In this document: positions 1 to 64,000 of the stretch, piece after piece
Position numbering within the stretch: the stretch's first letter is position 1
How the letters are laid out: each line of letters starts with the position of its first letter
Source: Eleginops maclovinus
Lineage: Eukaryota; Chordata; Actinopteri; Perciformes; Eleginopidae
Assembly: GCF_036324505.1 (NCBI RefSeq)
Contig: NC_086354.1
Coordinates: 7,303,295 to 7,367,294, forward strand
Length of the DNA: 64,000 nucleotides
Direction: 5' to 3'
Made by a program: the position numbers and the translations under genes
The notes under the pieces: model-generated
The model's input: only the letters and a program-made list of their open reading frames with translations
Told to the model about the DNA's origin: nothing
Database searches by the model: none

Positions 1-55283
<55,283 letters not shown>

Positions 55284-55318
55284 GGTGCGCTTCTCCAGCC
55301 ACTACTCCGTCCGCTTGT

Positions 55319-55480
55319 TTATGTCCCCTGCGTACTTCTTTTTCCTCGCCTCCTGTTTTTGTAGCTCCCTCCGCCTGCAGGTGCTCCGCGCGCAGCAACA
55401 GACCGGACGGTGTGGTGCGAAGCGACACTGTTGTGCGCACTGGCTAATACCAGAGGAGCGCCTCCGACTTCGGCGCACAT
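55319..55480 (-). other. candidate upstream ORF in carmil3 leader (53 codons)
   Basis: If transcription begins to the right of 55480, the leader carries an ATG at 55480-55478 opening 53 codons to a TAA at 55321-55319, 35 nt before the main start codon and out of frame with it. The start context (tcgcATGT) is weak, so leaky scanning would be expected. The encoded peptide resembles nothing I know. It could simply be chance within the CpG-rich segment. Confidence 0.3.
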
Positions 55481-55487
55481 GCGAGGG

Positions 55488-55560
55488 AGGGAGGCAGTGA
55501 GGGGGAGAGATAGAGAAAGGGAGGGGTGGAGGGAGAAAGAGATCAGGAGAGGGTGAGATA
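55488..55560 (+). repeat. GA-rich low-complexity tract upstream of promoter
   Basis: An almost uninterrupted purine run (gggagg, gagaga, gaaaggg units) directly upstream of the CpG-rich segment. On the sense strand of carmil3 it is a C/T tract, as often seen near TATA-less promoters. Confidence 0.6.
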
Positions 55561-55786
55561 CGTATGAGGAGGTGGCTCCTGGTTAGAGGTTGTATTTTCT
55601 TATTTTTTATTTAATAAATTAGATTGTAGATATATCTGCTCACATGCTTGGCAGACAGGTTCTCATGACGGGATTACATTATGAGGGTCCCAAACAGAGT
55701 GGGGTCCCATCATAAAGTGTTACATTGAAAACAAAGACATGAGTGATCCATATTTAAGCTTTACACATTTACTTTTCTTAGCGTGG

Positions 55787-56524
55787 ATACTAAAGATTAA
55801 CGATTAATCGATTAGTTGGAAATTATGAAAATACTCTGCATTTTGCAAATGGAACTGCTGTGATGCAAAGACTCATTTTTGACTTCAAATTAAATTGTAT
55901 CAAATTAAATCATATTATATTGGGAAGGGATGTACGGTTGGGGGGGCGGTTACCAAACAAACAACGACAAGGTTTTTGTCAATTGTCAACAATTGTTTGT
56001 TTGTTTGTTTTGAAAACATGAGTGGGGATGAGATATAACTTAATGACAACCATTTCATTAACTCTGTTGTTCTCTTTTTTATTTATATTTTTCTTCATAT
56101 ATCCTTTAAAATGTTTCCTATTAAGTGGTACTATCTAATTTAAGTAATTGTTGGTGCCAATTAATTTTTTTGTCATGAAATCTTGAACTTAATGTAATTT
56201 TACCCCCACTCATCGTGTAAAAATACATATATATATATATATACCAAAAAAGAAGAAATCGTATTAAATCAAATCAAATAGTATTTTCTTTAAAAATGGA
56301 GTACATGGTTTAAGTAGTTTTAAGAAAAACTGTAATATTCAAAATGTGAACATTTAATGGTTTCTCAACCTCTATTAAAGTACGTTGTGGACAAAAGATA
56401 CTGGACGTAATGTCGAGCTTTCATCAACATTTTTCACAATTTTATAGGCCATACAACTAATCCTTTAATCAATAAAAGAATTGACATGAATCGACTAGGA
56501 AAATAATTATTAGTTGAAGCCCTA
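55787..56524 (+). mobile_element. decayed hAT-like element
   Basis: The right end ...ttagttgaagcccta (56510-56524) is, reversed, tagggcttcaactaataatt, a standard hAT terminus in fish. The left side has the matching taacgattaatcgattagtt block at 55796-55815 but has lost the first bases. No transposase frame. Boundaries are approximate. Confidence 0.5.
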
Positions 56525-57450
56525 ATGGATGCAATAAAGGACATGCAGGCTACAGAGCGCAGACAATGTTGGTCAGTGTTTGGAATCATTCCTGAGGCTG
56601 ACTCCCTAAAGGGGATAAGAGATTGATAAACAATGACCATCACATTGTGATAACCATTGGCAGTAATCCTAGAAAGGCCAGTTAGTAAAACAGAATGACA
56701 TTAATGACAATTGATTAATAAATAATGAAGGTTTCAGCTGTAAGAACCATTACCCCTCAAGATGTCTTTTAATCCCTGATTAACAAGATTCAGGTCTCTC
56801 ACTGGAAACACTAAGTGATGGGAGCTAATCTATTTCAACTTGAGGCTGTAAGAGTTGGAATGTTTAATAAAAGTATGTTCTTGATTGCTTAGACTATTTA
56901 CTATGAAAGCAATATGCATACAAATTACACACAATAAAACGAATATAACTGCAAATCAAACACTAACACAAAACAAACAAATTAGTTGTAATATCATTAA
57001 TTAAATAAAGTAAATTATTATTTGACAAGTAAAACGATATGGGCAAATTCAAATAATTGTATTTTTAATAATAAAGTGTATTTATTTTAAATTATTTTAC
57101 AAAAAGTGTTTATTTATTAAGTGCTTATTCCAAAGGTCTATTTAAATGACAGTAGCTGGCACGCCCCTCAACTTTCAACCAATCCCTTTGCAGCCTCACC
57201 AACAATTTATCTGAAGTTAGACACAAAGTGTTACAATAACTAACGTATTTTTTTATTAAACCTGAAAGCGTGCTAGGAATGCTACTTAACTAGCCAGCTA
57301 ACTAGCATGGTTGGCATGTATTTATAGCTCAGCATTCAAATGAAGAGCGGTGATAGCAGTATAGCAACTAGCTAGGTGGTCAATTCAGGTTTACCTTTGC
57401 AGCGCAGTGAACGACTTTTCCAGAGCAAGACAGACACAAAAACACACAAA

Positions 57451-57520
57451 GGCTGTCCGAAACCTCTCCCCCGTTCACTCATTCACTAGTCTGTATTTTA
57501 GAGTGAGTTCGGACACAGCC
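57451..57520. mobile_element. short hairpin element (possible MITE)
   Basis: ggctgtccgaa at the left and ttcggacacagcc at the right are inverted repeats around tcactcattcact and agtgag, i.e. a 70-bp imperfect palindrome. GGCTGTGTCCGAA ends followed by CTCACTC are typical of a small DNA element family in fish. Confidence 0.45.
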
Positions 57521-60462
57521 AGAGTCATTCTGTGGTTGTTTTAGCTCATTTTTGACAAGCTAGTTGCATGGTAGTTGTTCGTTACGCTGAGTTGCATGTA
57601 GTTTCGTTACGCTGGGAACCGGGAAGCTCAGGGCACTTGTGATTGGCTGAATGAGTTAACGAGGGGCGGTACTTGATGACGAAGTCACAGTCATGAAGAA
57701 TGAAAAATAAAAACAAACCAACTAAAAATAACTCAGAAAAAAATACAACATTGTAAAAGTGTATAATAATTGGTGATTATATATGTTCTTTGTGTATTCA
57801 TATGATTATTTAGGCTATAATATAATGTTTTACGTATGTAGGTTCTAATGAATATTTTTTTGGCATCTTTTTCTTTTACATTTATTTTATAAAAATGTTA
57901 ATTGCAAATAAAAATCTATTTTTTCAAGGACAATGTGTAGCCACCCAATTTAGATGACACAGTGTATGTGACAAATAAATGCACTGACAAATGCATTTTG
58001 TTATTTAGATCCATTTGCAGAAGTCTCCAGTCAGAGGCATCTGCATTTAAAAAGCTCTTTTTACCTAGCTCTGTAATGGTGCCATAAGTCTGATGACCAA
58101 ATGGGGGTCAGACAACCTGACTTTGTCATTTTCTTCTAATCTACTGATGACAATCTTGATATGATGGCTCAAAATCCTCCAGCCGGATAAATGCTAAAAG
58201 GTACACCAACATCCAAACACTATTGTTCAAAAAAACCTCGGATTGCATCATTAGAAAGGCTTTTAGGAGAATTTGTCAAAGCATTAACTTGGAACGCTGT
58301 CTTCCCACATGTCTGCCTTTCCTAACAGAATAAGTAATTATTTATTTGGAGAATGTTTAAACTCCCGCCCTATGCTGAAAAATAATGGTTTTATTATGTT
58401 GGGGGAAGAAAATAGATTTGATGCTTTTGATAAATGTGTTTTCAGGGCAATATTTCTGTAATGATGTGAGGACATTGAGTGAACAGAGCCATATATCAAA
58501 CACTGTTGTGCAGTGTCTTTCTCCTCGGAGCTGCGATCACCTCTCATGGCTGTGATAGGATTTGGGATGGTGTTTTTGGAGGCCGGGGTTGAAGCTCAAG
58601 CTGTACGTAACAATGATATATGATTCACCCACTCATCTGAATGGCTGCTACTTGTCAATGTCAACGCTTATGCAACACAGTTCAGCTGTTCTTCATAGAT
58701 GCAGCCAGAATTTTAACCCTTTTAGTCCCATATTTCAGCTCCTAATAAGACAAATGTGCTCATGAAGGCATAAATGAATGGGTTTTTGGAGGGAGCAGCT
58801 GGGGTCATTACCCAAAAATTGGCCCTTGAAGCAACAAAAGTGCAGCGTCTGCTCTGTGCATGCTTCTATGTAAGTTTTGTGTGCATGAGACCTTTGTGTC
58901 TGCTTCTCACTGAAACATCACCCCTGATGAAAGGAGACCCAGTGGGGGGCAATTTGCCTGAGAGAGAAAAGAAGGGGGTGTGGGGTTGTTGAGGGAGAAA
59001 GAGAATAAGAGGTTTATAGTCTGGGGGACTCTAGCTGTCTCCAGGTTTCAGGGCGTTAAAAATGTCAGCACTGTGAAGATGCACTTGAAAGGACATTCCA
59101 TTATTTATTCATCAATGCTGCATCTCATAGAGAGGAGTCGAGCTGCTCAATATGCTTTCAATTACCTGTCTGGCTAGGCTAGGTGCATGAATCTGCTTAC
59201 ATAAATCAAATAAAGAAAAGGTTTTTTTTATTCCAAAAGCAGGATCGTTGTTGAAATGTTTACCTCTGGTTGTCATTTGGCAAGCAATAACTACTCAAGA
59301 CAACACAACATCTGTGCATTGAAGAAGTGACAGTCATAGAAACACTCAGAAGGAGAGCATGAACAAATCTAGTCGACAACAGCCAGGGGATATGAAAGTG
59401 TTAGCAGCCGCCGTCACTGTTCCTCCTGATGTCTGTAATAACTCAAGATGAGGCTTGAAAGCAGGTTTGCCATTCAGCATGCACCACAGGCGGGGGTTCC
59501 TCAGTGTGGTGAATGTGCCAAAATCCACAGGAGCTGTGGTACACTGCCCTCCTCTGGATAGACACAGTTATCATCGATAGCAAGGACACACATTTATATT
59601 TCATGCCAGCAGAAGACTGTTGTTCTATAATGAGTGCTGCAAAATTTTGTTTTACTTAAGTACAAGCAGAACCAAAGAGTATAACATGTTATAAGTAAGT
59701 GTCCCTCCACTCAAAATCCTACTTCAGAGAGAGTATTAGCATTAAAAAAAATCTTAAAGTACCAACAACAAAAGAACTTAAGTTGCACAATGGCCTATTT
59801 CATAAAAATATGAATTGTGTTTTTGGATTTTATTGATTGGTGCATTAGTGTTCATTACTTTCATTTTCTAGTTGCTTGTAAAGGAGGATTTTATTTTAGT
59901 ATTTTATATTTAAAGTGTCAGGGTAGCTTGTGGAATTTGTTTTAATTTAAGAAGCAAAAATGTACATTAATTGCCGTGAGCAGTTGTAAATGTGGCAGAT
60001 CTAGCCATAGAGGCTAGTTTTTGTCTGTAGACCTTGGCAGCTTGATGGCATTAAAAGAAAAGAAGGAATTAATAGAGTTAACACAATAATACATCATACC
60101 AGTTTTGAAAATATTTTGTGGTATTTATTTAAATCTTAAAGAAAGAAAAAATATCAGATACATGTAGATACTTAAAATGTAAAATATTTGTAATTATGTT
60201 TTATGCAGTAAAAAAAATATTAGGTGACTCTTTTTTTATGATATGAGGTTTTTTATTTTTCATTTACTTGTCTGCGCTTGTCTGAATGAATTTTAAGTTT
60301 AAGATGACCGTAAAACACATTTTCTTACATTTTCTTTATTTTATTTTCTCTCTTTTCTTTTCCCATTGTAACCTTATTATGTAAAATACACCTTTCATCG
60401 TTTGTCATCTTTAGTTGTTGTGTTGCGCAAACTAGCTGTCAAGCTAAACCCCGGCACATTTA

Positions 60463-60485
60463 CATTGACGTAGTTAACGTCAATG
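60463..60485. repeat. perfect 9-bp palindrome with two CRE-like half sites
   Basis: cattgacgt-agtta-acgtcaatg. Each arm contains TGACGT/ACGTCA, the core of a cAMP response element, but intergenic position and lack of other motifs leave function open. Confidence 0.5.
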
Positions 60486-62390
60486 GTGATTTATGTGCAC
60501 TGTCCCATTTGTATACATTTGAAAACTAAGTAGCCCACTTGATATTCATACATGTCGAAAATTATTTATCCAGTTTTATATTACCATTAGCTTCTAAAAT
60601 GTTTCAGGCTGTTTGAAAAAAAGGTTCTATATATTGTGTTTAAGGCGGTTTTAAGCTTATCAATCTTGATGCCTCCAATTTCAGTGATTGTTATGTACTA
60701 AATGGAGAAGAGGGGTGGACTTATGTTTGACTTAGGAAACCAGTCAAATCAAACACAAGTTAGGAGAAGTTAGTGTTATCTGGTGGTATACTGCCCAAAA
60801 TTGGTCAGATGGGGGCAAGGGTCACAAGATAAATCGGAGGTGTTATAATGAAGAACAGAAGAAGAACAAATTATATATTTCTGCTACACAAGATTAGAAT
60901 TATTTCTCCTACTTATGAGAACAGTTGAGAAATCTACCTGGGGTAAGACTTCTTTTGTGACCCTTCTCTGGTGCTGATATTCCTTTACTGTAGTTCCTTC
61001 TGAAAGTACTGGAAATACTCCTGAAAAGTGCAATAAGCTAGAAATAGTAATAATGTACAACACTTAAAACATTTACTCTGTTGCTTTTAACACTGACGCA
61101 TTTTCCAAATTACTCTCTGGTATGCCTCCCATCTATTTTTAGGGCTTCCCAATTGGTGTCCATTTGTGTTGACCTTCGCAGCTACTAGAAAAAACGAATC
61201 CCCAGCACCCAGTTGCTAAATAAGCACCGCATAAAGATTAAGAGGGAGTGTGAAACAGCTGGCTACATGGAAACAGCTTGACTTCCTGCATGTGCCGCAC
61301 TCCACCAGAGGCTACACACTTCCCTCTGTCAGGGCCCTACAGTTACAGAGCTTTATTTTGTCTGATTCTTCTCTTTGCTGCATTGGATACTCAAGAAAAA
61401 CAGATAAAGATGAGTCAGTGGCTTATTGGAATTAACACGCAGCATCACTTTAAAGACTGGAGAGTGGAGAGCAGCTGAGTTCTTTGGTTTTTTATTTCAT
61501 GACTCCACTGATCTGTTAATGTCACACCAAACAGCAAAAAGTGCATTGATTGGACATGACGCCTGAAGGGCTTACTGTCCTTTTTTTCCAGAGATCTTTG
61601 AGGTCTCAGATGTCTCATAACAGGCAGAACTTGACAATGTGGCACAAAAGGAGACATTCAATTGAATAATTTTCAGTAGAGACACTTGCATCAAAATTTT
61701 AACCATTTATTGCATGAATAAATTAGATTTTGGTGCCGAAATTGTCACAAAAAGCTTGACGAAAAGTGTTTTATAAACATATAAACATTTTACCGAAAGT
61801 GAACCCGTTGAGAGAAAAATCCTGTGATCACACAAATCTAAATGCTAATGGATGGTGGTATCCCCAGAATGAGCACAAACTGCAGATTTTCTTCTTGTCC
61901 AGAGATAAGTATAGAGCTGAAAAATGATTTGAAAAAATGTATCTGTAGAACTGAAATACAGGCGTCTATTAGATTAAAGCAGCCATATACGTCTCTTTTG
62001 GCCTCGGGAGTACAAAACATATTCTTGTTTACGATTTTACTCCATCCGTAAGATTATCTGTATATTTCCATCCATCTGTTTTCAGTTTATTTATGACCGC
62101 AAAGCTGTTATGTACATTCACACTCCCAGCAGAAATCACCAGCACCATCAGGCCACACGTTGGTTAATCTTACATAACTAATATGTCAACACAGCGTGAA
62201 AGTAATAGCTCACTGTGAGGGCTATCACATAGTTGACTATATTCTCGACTTTTATTTTATCTTCACCATTTCTGTCAAGAATGGCCACTGGCAGAACTTG
62301 ATACAGAATCCAAGCTCTCGCTGATAAACCATTATCTTAGACATACACATTTTTGCAAAAATCATCTCAGTACAGACTCAGAATCTGGAA

Positions 62391-62712
62391 TCCTTAATTA
62401 GTCCCACAGCGGGGAAATGTACAGTTTTTACAGCAAAAGTGGCACAGGAGATTAAAAAAGGCATACAATAACACAGAATAAGCTTACATATTAGTGTATA
62501 AGAGAAACAGACTCATTAGTTATACTAGAATAAAGTAGGTAATTAAGTACAAATCCATGGCTAAATATGAGCAGCAACTTCACATATTAGTGACATGTGT
62601 AATGTAAGTTGTTGAGACATTATACAAATTATGATCGTTGGTTATGATGGTGATAATTGCACAGTGTTGCAATAAAAGTGTCCATATATCACACAAGATC
62701 TTAACAGTCCTT

Positions 62713-62752
<40 letters not shown>

Positions 62753-63310
62753 GGGGGTCTACCAGGGGCCATACTGGTTGTAAAGTCTGACCGCTGCAGG
62801 AAGGAAGGACCTGCGATATCTCTCAGAGACACCACGGGTGTAGCAGCCTTTCACTGAAGGAGCTGCACAGTGCAGACAGGGTGTCCTGGAGGGGGTGGGA
62901 CACATTGTTCAGCAGGGAGGACAGCTTGACTGCCAATCTCCAGTCTCCTACCACCTCCACAGTGTCTCCCCAGGACAGAGCTGGCCTTCTTGCAGTCTGT
63001 TCTGTTTCTTCCTGACAGCAGCTGAGGTGCAGCTGCCCCAGCAGACCACACCATAAAAGATGGCTGATGCCACCACAGAGTCATACAAGGTCTGAAGGAG
63101 TGCCCCCTGCACCCGAAAGACCTCAGTCTCCTCAGCACATACAGTCTACTCTGTCCCTTCTTGTACAGAGCAGCAGAGTTATCCGACCTGTTCAATTTAT
63201 TGTTCAGATGAACACCAAGGTACTTGTAAGATTGTACAATCTCAATGTCCGCTCGCTGGATGTTCACTGTTGTGGGAGGAGTTTGTTGGTGTCGTCTGAA
63301 ATCAGGAAGA
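62391..63310 (-). mobile_element. non-LTR retrotransposon 3' end (L2/CR1-like), frameshifted
   Basis: The minus strand encodes VNIQ-type sequence, then ADIEIVQSYKYLGVHLNN, SAALYKKGQSRLYVLRRL and, in other frames, the remaining C-terminus of a LINE reverse transcriptase. Several frameshifts separate these blocks. The 3' UTR contains a (CA)n tract (plus-strand TG 62715-62750) and ends with acatttccccgctgtgggac followed by taattaagga, the terminal stem of these LINEs. It is 5'-truncated and dead. Confidence 0.75.
62715..62757 (+). repeat. (TG)18 microsatellite with G8 run inside LINE tail
   Basis: TG dinucleotides 62715-62750 followed by g to 62757. Confidence 0.95.
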
Positions 63311-64000
63311 AACTAAATACATCTGTGGCATTCAGCAGCAAAATGTATTTTAATGAATAACTTTATAACTGTGACAGAAAAGTATTTGAGGAAACTTAAA
63401 CTGGATTGAATAGTCAATAAAGGTATTCATGCACCAGGTTTTTGAAGTAAGGCTAAATTATTATGTGCACACAGCCAGTGGTGGATGGGGAGAGTTTAAG
63501 AGGCGATTGAGCACACTCCATTTAATTCAACAGCATGGTTTTGAAATAGCGTTGTGATGCATTTAAGGATGGAACTCATGGGTTTTACAGAACTGCTCAT
63601 TGGAATAACTACCACATCCATCAAAGTGGGCAATTACAACACCTGCAGTAAAAGCCTGCAGTCACTTTCACATATAAGTATTTAGATATCTGTTAGTAGC
63701 AACACATTGCATTCAAATGGGTATAACAGGGAATCAAAGAGATTTTAAGAGTTTGATATATTCATATACAATAGCTACAGCAACATTTGGGTAATACAAA
63801 TCTTCAATCTATAAAACAAAAGACATAAAATGCAATAGACAAAACTGTTCAAGTGAGTCAAAGGAATACGAGCAATATGTACAAAGAAAATAGAAAAAGA
63901 TAAAACAATGATATACTGTCATTTTATATAATATGAGGATATGAGGACTGCTAAAAAATGTACAACTGAACAGTGTATTATAAAATACTGTATATAGGCT

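Larger units (their letters stand above)
55561..64000. other. upstream flank of carmil3, no recognised protein-coding gene
   Basis: About 8.4 kb, AT-rich. It contains a hAT-like relic (55787-56524), a TA tract near 56227, a hairpin element near 57451, a CRE-like palindrome at 60463, and a LINE 3' end (62391-63310). A 60-codon minus-strand frame at 59346-59528 has no recognisable family and is not annotated as a gene. Confidence 0.55.

Noticed and set aside
59346..59528. 60-codon minus-strand ORF with TLRNPRLWCMLNGKPAF and an LLQTSGG stretch
   Set aside because: Looks protein-like, but I could name no family, saw no convincing splice sites joined to it, and its flank (ctatccagaggagggcagtg on the minus strand) looks like a dispersed repeat.

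Overview
The window is vertebrate nuclear DNA, almost certainly from a ray-finned (teleost) fish. Short exons are separated by introns of 82 bp to about 10.7 kb, CA/GT microsatellites are long and frequent, and the repeats are of types common in fish genomes: hAT relics, LINE 3' ends, a MITE-like family and a tRNA-type SINE. I see no operon, prokaryotic gene or CRISPR array.

One gene accounts for the window. It lies on the minus strand, starts at an ATG at 55283-55281 and runs leftward past position 1. I assembled 16 coding exons by reading the reverse complement. All 15 complete introns are GT-AG, the last exon ends at a consensus GT donor, and the reading phase closes at every junction. Together the exons hold 1,343 coding nucleotides, about 447 residues. 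The product is the N-terminal third of a CARMIL protein (capping protein regulator and myosin 1 linker), an actin regulator. It contains the PH-like domain (exons 1-5), a linker (exon 6), the conserved CGGFSETYAALCDYNG segment leading into the leucine-rich repeats (exons 6-9), and about half of the leucine-rich repeat solenoid (exons 10-16). Peptide details favour CARMIL3 (LRRC16B) over CARMIL1 or CARMIL2. The rest of the solenoid, the helical dimerisation region, the capping-protein-binding region and the proline-rich tail must lie to the left of the window.

Layout: 1-55283 is the gene body. About 55200-55500 is a CpG-rich promoter and 5' leader with a possible 53-codon upstream ORF. From 55500 to 64000 is upstream flank with no recognised protein-coding gene; it holds a decayed hAT-like element, a short hairpin element and a frameshifted LINE 3' end. 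Repeats in the introns include a 687-bp hAT-derived insertion with a perfect 8-bp target duplication and a BED zinc-finger remnant (intron 5), a second hAT-type element (intron 2), a 720-bp inverted-repeat DNA element (intron 8), four copies of one MITE-like family, several LINE fragments, a 323-bp CA tract (intron 2) and a CCAAT-rich minisatellite (intron 2).

No undescribed multi-gene system is visible. The observations most worth following are at splice sites: a (GT)13 tract 11 nt from the exon 9 acceptor, and pure C12 tracts at the exon 13 acceptor and just after the exon 3 donor. Protein and repeat-family names come from recognition, not a database search.
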